DNA of 64,000 nt from Burkholderia pseudomultivorans. Its GTDB lineage: Bacteria > Pseudomonadota > Gammaproteobacteria > Burkholderiales > Burkholderiaceae. The notes beneath the pieces are model-generated. The model did no database searches and was not told the DNA's origin. It was given only the letters and a program-made list of their open reading frames with translations. The translations under genes and the position numbers were made by a program. Positions 15,974-23,873 of the stretch are shown in pieces; positions within the stretch are counted from its first letter, which is position 1, and each line of letters opens with the position of its first letter. Location of the stretch: assembly GCF_902499075.1 (NCBI RefSeq), contig NZ_CABVPP010000001.1, forward strand, positions 454,528-518,527, written 5' to 3'.

Positions 15974-16549
15974 ATGACCATGAAAGACGAACAACCATCA
16001 AAACCACCCTTGGATGAAAACGTTGCCATGGCTCGACGCATGGGAATGCGTCTTTTTGAAATGCACTACGAACAGGAAGGAACCAGAGAACTCTATACCG
16101 ATGAGGAGGTTCTTCTCCAAGCTGCTACATGGTATGGCAACAAATCCACCATAGAGGAGTTGCTTCAGCCAGAAAACAAGCCCAAGGTCAATTTGAGCTT
16201 TCATGGTCCAGAAGCGCTTTCTCATGTGATTCAGAGGGCAGGAAATACCGAAGAAGGTGATAAGACTGCCGAGACCATTGAGTTGGTTCAGCTCCTAGTT
16301 TCTCATCGTGCCAAGATCACGAATGACCACCTCAAAGAAGCAATGAAGACGAAATGCTTGGGGCTCGTTCAGTACCTAGTCACTCAACTTGGGTTGGATG
16401 TAGGTGTTGTTATCAAGAGCAAGGTTCCAGGCACAGAGGAAATTCGTGGGTGGGCTAAGGAATGGAAGAAGGTCAAAAAACTCAAAACAAAGCTTTCCAG
16501 CTCCTTAAACAAGGAAAACCCTCCAACCCAAAAAAGGAACAAGGTATGA
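15974..16549 (+). CDS. Ankyrin-like protein
   Basis: 191 residues. Segments such as VLLQAATWYGNKSTIEELL and IELVQLLVSHRAKITNDHLKEAMKTKCLGLVQYLV have the helix-turn-helix rhythm of degenerate ankyrin repeats. The C-terminal GTEEIRGWAKEWKKVKKL resembles the end of the ankyrin protein at 23,874-24,458 (YPELHKWAQAYKSKQTL), so the two are probably paralogues. Protein-protein binding is the likely role. Confidence 0.6.
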   Translation: MTMKDEQPSKPPLDENVAMARRMGMRLFEMHYEQEGTRELYTDEEVLLQAATWYGNKSTIEELLQPENKPKVNLSFHGPEALSHVIQRAGNTEEGDKTAETIELVQLLVSHRAKITNDHLKEAMKTKCLGLVQYLVTQLGLDVGVVIKSKVPGTEEIRGWAKEWKKVKKLKTKLSSSLNKENPPTQKRNKV

Positions 16550-16561
16550 AATAGCCACCCC

Positions 16562-16589
16562 TTGACAGCAACATTTTTTCAGTTATAAG
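16562..16589 (+). promoter_or_regulatory. Promoter of the tandem-HTH gene
   Basis: TTGACA (16,562-16,567), 16-bp spacer, TATAAG (16,584-16,589); followed by AAGGAG 5 bp before ATG 16,617. Confidence 0.7.
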
Positions 16590-16616
16590 AAGAAATAATG
16601 TTGCCAAGGAGAATTA

Positions 16617-17576
16617 ATGAGCGAAAAAGAAAGAGAGCTTGGAAATTTATCTGAATTTAAGAAAATAAAACCACTTGAACAAGAACAATCCACCATTGAC
16701 AGGATACACGCAGCCATAAGCAAACTTAAAGAGCAAGGCACAAAAGTAACATCCAGCAGCATTGCGAAGGAGATTCGCGTTAGTAGGCAGAGAGTTCACG
16801 AAGCATTACAACGCGCCGATGAGTTGTACTTATTGCCCAACAAATCGAAAAAAATCAAAAACACATTGATCGCCAAAGCCTTGATGGAATTTGATACATC
16901 CCACCTATCGATCAACGACATCCACAAACTGCCAATAGATGGACTAGGTGACATCAGTTTCAGTGCTCTATCTTACCTACTCAAGGAGAACGGCATCCCT
17001 CACTCTTTCAGCCTAGCGCAAAAGCTATCCAAAATTGATACCACCAACTATACCGCAAAGGAACTTCATGAAATGGTGGGTGGCAGCTTCTCTGTCTTGC
17101 GTTCTTTCTTATATGAAAAACGAATTCCATTCAAGGGCAGCAGAAGGAAGAGAATGGATGTCGCAGCCATTCTCGGAAAGTTAAGATCAATCGATACAAG
17201 CCAATATAAAGCCCAAGAGCTTCATAAGCTTATCGATAAAGATGGAACACTGGCAGCCTTTTGCAATATCCTCTCATACCACAAAGTTCCGCACAAAAGC
17301 GCGACAAGAAACAGAATGAACAGAAGAAACAGAGAAGAAATAGCTACCCTCCTTGAAAAATTGAAAACAGTTGATACAAGGCAATACACATCCCAAGAGC
17401 TATATGAAATCTTTGGCGAAAGTGAAACCTTAAGAACTTTTCGACACCACCTTCGCATTCACAATATCCCATATAAGAAAATACGAGGAGAACTAGCCGT
17501 ACGAATACATAAAAATAGAGATGGAGAAAAAAACACTCTATCGCGCCATCTTGCTACAAAAGCTAAGCACGATTGA
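16617..17576 (+). CDS. Tandem helix-turn-helix array protein, N-terminal part
   Basis: 319 residues with strong AAGGAG and promoter. After an N-terminal HTH (about 25-70: TKVTSSSIAKEIRVSRQRVHEAL) come four copies of a 50-60 residue module at about 83-131, 132-180, 182-240 and 242-300. The module reads L-x-K-(I/L)-x-(S/T)-(I/V)-D-T-x-Q-Y-T-A-x-E-L-H ... L-R-x-(F/Y)-L ... IPYK, which looks like a repeated homeodomain-type HTH. The series continues in the next frame from 17,521. At A7 (17,527-17,533) losing one A, or gaining two, would join both parts into one 469-residue protein with seven modules; in the present frame the last 17 residues are out of register. Array-type DNA recognition is inference; it is not related to TALE repeats by sequence. 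Confidence 0.7.
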   Translation: MSEKERELGNLSEFKKIKPLEQEQSTIDRIHAAISKLKEQGTKVTSSSIAKEIRVSRQRVHEALQRADELYLLPNKSKKIKNTLIAKALMEFDTSHLSINDIHKLPIDGLGDISFSALSYLLKENGIPHSFSLAQKLSKIDTTNYTAKELHEMVGGSFSVLRSFLYEKRIPFKGSRRKRMDVAAILGKLRSIDTSQYKAQELHKLIDKDGTLAAFCNILSYHKVPHKSATRNRMNRRNREEIATLLEKLKTVDTRQYTSQELYEIFGESETLRTFRHHLRIHNIPYKKIRGELAVRIHKNRDGEKNTLSRHLATKAKHD

Positions 17577-18027
17577 AACTCAAAATTATTCCGCCAATCA
17601 ATTGGCTCGAATGATTGGCACAACACATCGAACACTAGCCCCTCTTATCGCTGAGCACAACATTCCAACCTTTAAAGACCGCCGCCCAAAGGCAGAAATG
17701 GCTCCGATATGGGAAAAGCTTCATTCAATAGATACAGAGCAATACACGGCAGATGAATTGGTTAGCCTACTTGACAACAAGGTACGCAAGAATGTCATGC
17801 TCAAATACCTTGATAAAAACGGGATGAAATACAAGAAGAAACGAGGGGCAAGTAATTTCGACAAGCTGTTGAATATCGATATAAGTCAATATACAGCTCA
17901 AGAGCTTCATAGCATGATTGGCGGGGATATAAGGCAGTTGCGAAACTATCTAGCGAAGCACAAGCTTTCATACAAAAAGGCTAAATCAGGACCTAAGGCA
18001 AAAAACCAATATGAAGATGACCGATGA
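17521..18027 (+). CDS. Tandem helix-turn-helix array protein, C-terminal part
   Basis: Begins at ATG 17,521 inside the previous gene, in the +1 frame, and carries modules five to seven (about residues 7-57, 58-107 and 108-160: LQKLSTIETQNYSANQLARM, LHSIDTEQYTADELVSLL, LLNIDISQYTAQELHSMI). No ribosome site precedes ATG 17,521, so either re-initiation, slippage on the A7 run, or a true inactivating frameshift explains it. The next frame starts before this one ends (18,011). Confidence 0.65.
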   Translation: MEKKTLYRAILLQKLSTIETQNYSANQLARMIGTTHRTLAPLIAEHNIPTFKDRRPKAEMAPIWEKLHSIDTEQYTADELVSLLDNKVRKNVMLKYLDKNGMKYKKKRGASNFDKLLNIDISQYTAQELHSMIGGDIRQLRNYLAKHKLSYKKAKSGPKAKNQYEDDR

Positions 18028-18575
18028 GGACAAAAAACGGTTCTTCAGGGAAGTAGTAAAGTCTCTGGCAGAACAAAAAAGTATCGAAGTGTCAGAAGAT
18101 GCCGTTCGATTCTTCTTTGAAAATACCGCTCCTGAGACCAATGCTGGGTTCTACACCCTTCTCATGAGTTACCACGATGCTAGAGAGCATCCAAACTTCT
18201 CACAGATCGCACAAGCTCAGGAGGGACTGGTTCATCCATGTCTCAACGGATATAGAGGCAGCCCTTAAAAAGAAAGGTCAGGTATGGCTAAACCTTCCTA
18301 GTAAGTGGAACGAGATTCTTGGACGAGACGAGCGAAGTATCAAGGAAGTTATGAACTTCCTATATCAGCATTAGGTAGTAGACCAAGCCTTTCCTCCGCA
18401 TATTCTCACCCAACATCACGGCGATACCTTCATACGCTCGGGGTATCAGAAATTCAACTGGGTGTCTGGACTCGCCTTGTACTATGTCCCAGAAATTCAA
18501 AAGGTCGATAGCACCCTAAAGTTGCAGCGAGAACTAGACGACGACAAAACAACTATAACAAGGAGAAAAATATGA
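18011..18575 (+). pseudogene. Broken gene with a frameshift and an in-frame amber codon
   Basis: Starts at MKMTDEDKKRFF (18,011) and reads well to about 18,220. The protein-like sequence then continues one base later in another frame (RRDWFIHVSTDIEAALKKKG ... SIKEVMNFLYQH), meets TAG at 18,372-18,374, and continues in that same frame (VVDQAFPPHILTQHHGDTF ... [10 protein letters not shown]) to TGA 18,573-18,575, which overlaps the ATG of the next gene. The overlap shows where the intact gene once ended. Function not recognised. Suppression or recoding is a less likely alternative to decay. Confidence 0.65.
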
Positions 18576-18934
18576 ATTTAGTGTTAACCACCCTTTTCAG
18601 CGCAGTCGTCTTCTTATGGATAAAGTTGTGGCAAGTGAACCACGAGCTATCCACATTGAGATCGATGGTATTCAAGGAATTGGGCAAGCGTGCCTACCCT
18701 CCCAAAGTAGAATACAAAGAGCGAGCATCACCCGAAGAATCCAACACGCTTCACTGTTCGTTCTGCGGCAAGACTCATCATGAAGTACAACAGTTGATAG
18801 CTGGACCGAACGTCTATGTCTGCGACGAATGTGTATCCCTCTGCAATGAAATCATTGCTAAGCAATCTGAGAAAGATTCAGCACTCGCAGCCAACAACTC
18901 TGATTCCCAATTCTCATCCACTCAAGCGCCGTGA
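18572..18934 (+). CDS. Membrane-anchored ClpX-type zinc-finger protein
   Basis: 120 residues. A single membrane helix at about 4-20 is followed by a short linker and residues 60-95, [19 protein letters not shown] ... [13 protein letters not shown], with C62, C65, C84 and C87: the zinc-binding domain that forms the N-terminus of ClpX, where it dimerises and docks substrates and adaptors such as SspB. No AAA+ ATPase follows, so it is a free-standing domain fixed to the membrane. AAGGAG precedes the ATG. A role in titrating ClpXP adaptors or recruiting substrates is inference. Confidence 0.75.
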   Translation: MNLVLTTLFSAVVFLWIKLWQVNHELSTLRSMVFKELGKRAYPPKVEYKERASPEESNTLHCSFCGKTHHEVQQLIAGPNVYVCDECVSLCNEIIAKQSEKDSALAANNSDSQFSSTQAP

Positions 18935-18970
18935 GGCTTAGAAATTTGCAATGACAGGTTCAGATAAGCA

Positions 18971-19000
18971 AAGAGCACCCGTTGGGTGCTCTTTTAGTTT
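18971..19000 (+). terminator. Intrinsic terminator
   Basis: AAGAGCACCC and GGGTGCTCTT around GTT, then TTTAGTTT; ends the 16,617-18,934 unit. Confidence 0.8.
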
Positions 19001-19084
19001 GCCTCCTCGCTCAATCGGCGCGGGCCTCGTCTTCGGGAAAAGCCTAGCGGCTTGCACTACGTGTTCCATTTAGAAAACCAGGCA

Positions 19085-19112
19085 CAAAAAAAGCACCCGA
19101 AGGTGCTCTTTC
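19085..19112 (-). terminator. Intrinsic terminator
   Basis: Minus strand AGCACC-TTCG-GGTGCT followed by seven T; ends the 19,129-19,434 gene. The 85 bp between this and the preceding terminator hold nothing recognised. Confidence 0.85.
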
Positions 19113-19128
19113 AATGATGCCGCACTCC

Positions 19129-19434
19129 TTACTGCTTTCGCTTGGCGCGGATGCCAGCGCTTGCAATCAGGATATTGCAAAACTGGATTGCGTCGCTATG
19201 GCTTCTGATTGAATAGACTGCGCGCCCATATTCACTCGTGTTTTCTTCCCATTGATGAACCTGGATGTAATCCGAAGGCTGGGAAACGCGGAAAGCAACG
19301 CCATGATGCCGATTTATATAAAGATCAAACTTTGAGCTACTACCATTCACATCAGAAATCTTGAAGCCCTGCTCTTTTGCGACATACTTGATCATGTCCA
19401 AGAGATTCACCGGCTGCACTGCAACCCTTGCCAT
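19129..19434 (-). CDS. Hypothetical protein
   Basis: 101 residues, mixed alpha/beta composition, no recognised domain. ATG 19,434 is preceded by the leader CTACGGGG also seen before 6,468 and 27,088. Single-gene unit with its own terminator. Confidence 0.6.
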   Translation of the reverse strand: MARVAVQPVNLLDMIKYVAKEQGFKISDVNGSSSKFDLYINRHHGVAFRVSQPSDYIQVHQWEENTSEYGRAVYSIRSHSDAIQFCNILIASAGIRAKRKQ

Positions 19435-19593
19435 TGCTCACCCCGTAGTGGTTGTCGATAGTTGAGTCCAAGCACATCAGCCGACATCATACCCGGCAAC
19501 CCCTGCTCATGCCATAGTGGGTACAAATCGAGAGACTCGATGAGTTGACTTTTCGCGATGCTTTGTTAGCTTGAAGCACAACGAGGAGATGAT

Positions 19594-19731
19594 ATGCGAC
19601 AAACAACAAATACGAAAAAAGGCACACGCAACATGGGCGACGAAATATCCAAGGAGTTCGTTCTTGGTGCAATTGTCGCAGCCGCACTCGTTGGCCTATC
19701 CATCAAGATATGTGTGCTTCTTTTCGCATGA
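19594..19731 (+). CDS. 45-residue single-span membrane protein
   Basis: MRQTTNTKKGTRNMGDEISK is followed by a hydrophobic helix (about 22-45) running to the C-terminus. ATG 19,594 has AGGAG at ideal spacing, which is the main evidence that this short frame is real. The polar, basic N-terminus would be cytoplasmic. Size and topology fit a small toxin or a regulatory small membrane protein; neither is shown. Confidence 0.6.
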   Translation: MRQTTNTKKGTRNMGDEISKEFVLGAIVAAALVGLSIKICVLLFA

Positions 19732-19732
19732 T

Positions 19733-20161
19733 TCAAAGCAAGTATTTGACAGCCAAGTCGGCCAGCCATCCATAGATAGCGAAGACCAACCCGACTTTGC
19801 ATTTTTGCGATGCGTCGACAAGCAACTTCGGCACCAACTCAATCGCCGCCTGCCCACCTCCCTTCAGTGTTTCTAGATCGTCTCTACCAAGAACCACGCC
19901 ATCGGATATTTCAAACACCGAAATGACAGCAAAAACGAAAACTATGATTTCCAAGAAGAGCTTCTGATGCTCGTGATCCTGTGCTCTTAGCAACGTCCAT
20001 GCAGCTATTCCTATACCGTATCCACATCCCGCAATTAAGACTCGCAGTAGAGAAACATGTTCCTTTGGAGGTGTCCACAGAATTATGTGCCCGACATAAC
20101 TGACAAGATACTTCACCCGCTTCCCCACACCTACAGCAAAAGCTTTTAATTTCCCGTTCAT
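19733..20161 (-). CDS. Hypothetical membrane protein
   Basis: 142 residues with hydrophobic segments at about 15-30, 40-60, 70-87 and 120-140. No family recognised. It ends 1 bp from the end of the small membrane protein gene on the other strand. Confidence 0.6.
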   Translation of the reverse strand: MNGKLKAFAVGVGKRVKYLVSYVGHIILWTPPKEHVSLLRVLIAGCGYGIGIAAWTLLRAQDHEHQKLFLEIIVFVFAVISVFEISDGVVLGRDDLETLKGGGQAAIELVPKLLVDASQKCKVGLVFAIYGWLADLAVKYLL

Positions 20162-20215
20162 TAAAATTCCATGTTTTCTCTATAGCAACATATCAGCTAC
20201 GCCGCCCATGCTACT

Positions 20216-20626
20216 TTACGGCTCCAGATCTGACGACATTTGCTGCACATCCTTGCTCACCGCCCTCCGCTTTACCAGGTTTCTATTTTTGATCTCCTGT
20301 ACTACTTCCCTCGCGCTCTTTCCGCTTCGGTAGAATTGCTTGCACAACGACTTTATCTCCTCGATGTCACCATCAGCGCACAACATGAGGACTTCCCTAT
20401 AAAATTTACCGAATCTAAATTCCCATAGCAGCGCAGCAAGATCAAAGGCGGACGCACCAAGGACATATCTTTCTGCCAAGAACGTTGTCTCCTCGACATC
20501 CAACAGATCCTTCTCTGAAAGAGCCAACAAGCCATTCAGGTGCTCGATCTGCACCTCAAACTCTCTTGAGTTTTCCATGTAGAGCCACCTCATTATTTTC
20601 CAGAGAACCGTCCTCAACCATTCCAT
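20216..20626 (-). CDS. Hypothetical protein
   Basis: 136 residues, helical and charged, with no recognised domain. The tryptophan-rich start (MEWLRTVLWKIMRWLYM) is amphipathic and could associate with membrane. It follows no close partner on its strand. Confidence 0.5.
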   Translation of the reverse strand: MEWLRTVLWKIMRWLYMENSREFEVQIEHLNGLLALSEKDLLDVEETTFLAERYVLGASAFDLAALLWEFRFGKFYREVLMLCADGDIEEIKSLCKQFYRSGKSAREVVQEIKNRNLVKRRAVSKDVQQMSSDLEP

Positions 20627-20689
20627 ACCTTACTCCGTCTACAAAGAGTAAAGTATGAAATTCAGCCGATATGTCAATTTTTAATGAAA

Positions 20690-21568
20690 TCAGATCAACT
20701 TCCTTTGTATATAGCTTTCTAGGTCGGCGTGGACAACAGGCATTTCGTAGGCGATAACGCCAAGGATCAGTCCTTGATTGAGGACTTTGGCTATGTGCGC
20801 GAGCCTGTTGTTGCTTGCGGCTTCCGCCAACGGAAGTAGTCCAAGTGCAGCAACGATGAATTCTGGCGAAAAACCCAGATCCACCGCTCCACTGCTGTGG
20901 CGCTCAAAGGCATAACTCACAAGGCGTGGGCCGAAGGCAGAGAACGTGCTGTCAAGGGTGTAGATCTTTCTCGCGTCGTCGCACGTGGCCAGCAGAGATG
21001 CCAGCCGGACCGCACCGCCGTCCATAGGTAGATTGATTGTCCCGCGATCTACAAGGTGCTGGATATCGGACCAAGGCAGTGCTTCTCCATCTCGTACAAG
21101 CCCTTCCTGGGTCATTTGCTCCACGAACGGAGCAAGTGGAAAGGCCAATATGGACAGAACGAGCCAGAACAGCTTCTGCCCCAAATCCCACCCCCTCGGA
21201 GCTTCAGCACCGTACTCAGCCTCCAAGGTGCTGTCCAGCATCGCTTCTGCGTCCTTGACGTTGCCAGCAAGGATGTTCCAGAGCTCCAATCCTTTGGGCC
21301 CCTTGTAGAAACTGATTGCTGTCCCCGGTAAGACATTCTCAACGGCATCGACGGACTTGTAGACAGGATTCTTCTTACCCACAAGATAGTCAGCCCAAGG
21401 CATGCCTCCAAGCTCGGACAGAGCTGTCTTCCCGAAACGGCATGCATCGATGAAATCCTTGTCTTTCTTCCCAACACCAAAGGTCTTGCCCGCTTCTTCC
21501 TTGACTGCCCTTCCCCAGTAGCGGGTTCGCATCGCTACAAGGTCTTTGTCCCAATCACCGTGGCTCAC
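20690..21568 (-). CDS. Hypothetical protein with one internal hydrophobic segment
   Basis: 292 residues from GTG 21,568. A hydrophobic stretch at about 130-150 (LFWLVLSILAFPLAPFV) could be a membrane helix or buried core. No catalytic motif recognised. A TTGACA lies about 25 bp upstream on the minus strand. Single-gene unit. Confidence 0.55.
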   Translation of the reverse strand: MSHGDWDKDLVAMRTRYWGRAVKEEAGKTFGVGKKDKDFIDACRFGKTALSELGGMPWADYLVGKKNPVYKSVDAVENVLPGTAISFYKGPKGLELWNILAGNVKDAEAMLDSTLEAEYGAEAPRGWDLGQKLFWLVLSILAFPLAPFVEQMTQEGLVRDGEALPWSDIQHLVDRGTINLPMDGGAVRLASLLATCDDARKIYTLDSTFSAFGPRLVSYAFERHSSGAVDLGFSPEFIVAALGLLPLAEAASNNRLAHIAKVLNQGLILGVIAYEMPVVHADLESYIQRKLI

Positions 21569-21725
21569 CCCAAAACTCCCATTTCCTGAGTGTCAAGCAT
21601 TCTAGGAAATCCCCAGAATGCGCGCATTGTCTTCTTTATACACATTGAGCACAAAGATTAGGCGCAATGAGATAAGTCGATCAAAAAAATAAACTGCGTA
21701 CATGCTTAACAACAAGGAGAAAAGC

Positions 21726-22535
21726 ATGAACGAGAAAAACAAACAAACTGATTATCTCAACCAATGCCTCAACCAAGGTGTAATTAATCAAGACAGTCTT
21801 GTTGGCATGAGCAATCTTCCAACAGCATCTGTTGATCTGGTGCTTACAGATCCTCCCTACGGTATCGCCAGCAAGGGAAAACTCACCAAGTCGGGTGGGA
21901 AGATTGTATCCACTAGCCAAGCATGGGGCAACGACTTCCAGGATGCCTGGGAAGACATGAACTCCTACTGGGAATGGTTCAAGCCATACGTGGCTCAGTT
22001 TCAGCGTGTCATGAAGGATGGTGCGAGCTGCATCCTTTTTCTCGACCGAAAATACACCGGGTTAATCACTTATCTGATTGAGCAAGAGTTTGACCTTAAT
22101 TTCAAGAACAAGCTCTACTTCAAGAAGGTCAACCCTGTCCCTGGCATTACAAAATTGAACTATCGCTCAAGCATCGAAGAGGCCATCTGGTTTACCAAGG
22201 GCAAAAGCTACACCTTTAACTTCGGCGTCCAGAAGGAAATGACTCAATGCTACGAGGGCTCCATTGGCAAGAAGACCACCAAGCATCCCACTGAGAAGTA
22301 CTCATGGATGATTGACCCTCTTGTGAAGAACCACACGAACCCACAAGACCTCATTCTCGACGCCTTCTGTGGCAGTGGCTCCACGATTGTGAGTGCCTGG
22401 AAACAAGGACGTAAGGCTATCGGTTTTGAGAAGAACCTAGAGTTCTTCAAGATGGCTCAGGCACGTTGCGACCAGGTGCAAACGAAAATTGCAGAGGAAT
22501 TCCAAGCCAAAGAGCTTCTTCGGCAAGCAGCTTAA
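21726..22535 (+). CDS. Orphan DNA (adenine-N6 or cytosine-N4) methyltransferase
   Basis: 269 residues from ATG 21,726 (AAGGAG at 8 bp). Motif IV DPPYG is at 42-46 and motif I LDAFCGSGST at 211-220, so the order is that of beta-class amino-methyltransferases. A middle region (EAIWFTKG) matches the family's usual target-recognition neighbourhood. No restriction endonuclease is adjacent, so it is probably a solitary plasmid methylase that protects against host restriction or marks the element's own DNA. Followed after 34 bp by another gene with the same AAGGAGAAAA leader. Confidence 0.85.
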   Translation: MNEKNKQTDYLNQCLNQGVINQDSLVGMSNLPTASVDLVLTDPPYGIASKGKLTKSGGKIVSTSQAWGNDFQDAWEDMNSYWEWFKPYVAQFQRVMKDGASCILFLDRKYTGLITYLIEQEFDLNFKNKLYFKKVNPVPGITKLNYRSSIEEAIWFTKGKSYTFNFGVQKEMTQCYEGSIGKKTTKHPTEKYSWMIDPLVKNHTNPQDLILDAFCGSGSTIVSAWKQGRKAIGFEKNLEFFKMAQARCDQVQTKIAEEFQAKELLRQAA

Positions 22536-22569
22536 CGAGACAAATAACAACTACTACAAGGAGAAAACT

Positions 22570-23094
22570 ATGAAAAATGGACACTACAACGAAGTCACTG
22601 AAATTGGCTTAAGCAAAAGCATCAGCGGACTCTACTTCAAGAGCATCAATCACCTTGAACACGAGTTCAAAAAAGGCAAAGAGCTTGGGGACCCACTAGC
22701 CATCATTATCAAAGGGGACAGCAAACTTGTAGCCCCTCTTGATTCTGCCAGCAAAGAGGACTATGTAACGGCTCTAAAGGTTGCCTGTCACTTTCTTGGA
22801 GCTGATGCCATCATGATGTTTTCGGAAGGCTCCAAATGGACAGGGACAGAGGAGGAACGTCAGTTCGTCATGGAGCAGATGGGGGAAATTCATGGACACG
22901 TGAAATCCGAAGACATTCTCATAATTATGATTGAAACGCAGGGAAAGCATATCTTGGGACATGCAGATGTTCGCAGCAGCAAGGTTGGGAAACGACGTGA
23001 GATTGGAAAGATTCAATGGTGCGTCATGGATGTGCCTAATGAAAGCTCCGTTCGCTTTTCAAATTTTCTACCCAACAAGGGCGGCCCCCAATAG
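22570..23094 (+). CDS. Hypothetical protein co-transcribed with the methyltransferase
   Basis: 174 residues from ATG 22,570 with ACAAGGAGAAAA upstream. Alternating hydrophobic stretches (LAIIIKGDSKLVAPL, ILIIMIETQGKHIL) suggest an alpha/beta fold. No domain recognised. It shares a transcript with the methyltransferase and ends at a terminator. Confidence 0.6.
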   Translation: MKNGHYNEVTEIGLSKSISGLYFKSINHLEHEFKKGKELGDPLAIIIKGDSKLVAPLDSASKEDYVTALKVACHFLGADAIMMFSEGSKWTGTEEERQFVMEQMGEIHGHVKSEDILIIMIETQGKHILGHADVRSSKVGKRREIGKIQWCVMDVPNESSVRFSNFLPNKGGPQ

Positions 23095-23120
23095 CCGGCC
23101 AACAAGCACCAGAAGCACAA

Positions 23121-23146
23121 CTACCACCCTGAAGGTGGTTTTTGTT
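23121..23146 (+). terminator. Intrinsic terminator of the methyltransferase unit
   Basis: ACCACC-CTGA-GGTGGT hairpin followed by TTTTTGTTTT. Confidence 0.8.
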
Positions 23147-23199
23147 TTACTAGCCACACACAAAATACTCCCCGTTCAAAGCCAATATTTTGAACATCT

Positions 23200-23739
23200 T
23201 CATATCTTGGCGCGCCTAGCCCCACTGCCCTTGTTTGCAACAGAGTAATTAAGGCTGATTGCTGCCCAGAGCTGCCGCTTATCCTCTGGCACCTGGTAGA
23301 CGGCCTTGTGGGGCTTGTAGTGGCTTCGGAGATCCAAGCACTTCTCCTTGTCCAAGCTGCGTCCATCCAACTGCTTCGAAATGAATTGGATGAGGCTGTA
23401 GGTAATATGCTCCTCGGGCACGCGGTTGACGGCAAGGAGCTCAAACAGATAGACCAGCTTCTCAGCCTGGGCCTTCTGCTTCTTTTCCCCGGAAACGAGG
23501 CCAGCAACCTTGCTGCGCCATTCGCAGAAGCCCGCCCAACTCTCCGCGTCTCTGTCCTCGTCGTACTTACATTTGAACTCCTTGCACTTCTTGCGCGCCT
23601 CCTCGATCTGCCACCTCATGGCATTAGCAACCGCCCTCTTCGCCTGCTCAGCCTGCTCCTGATACTGTGGCAATTGCTTGTTAGGAATTTCAGTGATGAA
23701 ATCCACCAGACATACCTTCTTTTCATTGTTTTTATCCAT
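23200..23739 (-). CDS. Hypothetical charged protein
   Basis: 179 residues from ATG 23,739 (AGAGGAG upstream). Helical, very charged (EEARKKCKEFKCKYDEDRD), no membrane segment. Four cysteines and two tryptophans lie in the first half. Its promoter region is a long inverted repeat, so it is probably tightly regulated. Confidence 0.6.
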   Translation of the reverse strand: MDKNNEKKVCLVDFITEIPNKQLPQYQEQAEQAKRAVANAMRWQIEEARKKCKEFKCKYDEDRDAESWAGFCEWRSKVAGLVSGEKKQKAQAEKLVYLFELLAVNRVPEEHITYSLIQFISKQLDGRSLDKEKCLDLRSHYKPHKAVYQVPEDKRQLWAAISLNYSVANKGSGARRAKI

Positions 23740-23748
23740 ACACACTCC

Positions 23749-23804
23749 TCTGATTCATTTTGTAGTTAACAGCAATATTTCTCTAAACTACAAAATGAAT
23801 CAGA
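23749..23804. promoter_or_regulatory. 19-bp inverted repeat in the promoter of the 23,739 gene
   Basis: Perfect arms at 23,749-23,767 and 23,786-23,804 (core CATTTTGTAGTT) with an 18-bp spacer, just before the start codon. Part of one arm and spacer (TTTCTCTAAACTACAA) recurs near 7,155-7,170. Suits an operator for a repressor covering the promoter. Confidence 0.65.
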
Positions 23805-23821
23805 AAAGTCAACCCCACCCA

Positions 23822-23849
23822 TTGACTTCACCCCCATATTTAGTATATT
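23822..23849 (+). promoter_or_regulatory. Promoter of the ankyrin gene
   Basis: TTGACT (23,822-23,827), 16-bp spacer, TATATT (23,844-23,849), 25 bp before ATG 23,874. Confidence 0.65.
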
Positions 23850-23873
23850 AAAAGGCAAAAACAAGGATAAACA

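Noticed and set aside
16617-18027. Relation of the tandem repeat protein to TAL effectors
   Set aside because: TALE repeats are 33-35 residues with a different consensus; here modules are 50-60 residues and HTH-like. Only an analogy in architecture remains.
22570-23094. Restriction endonuclease partner of the methyltransferase
   Set aside because: No PD-(D/E)XK, HNH or GIY-YIG motif seen; left as hypothetical.
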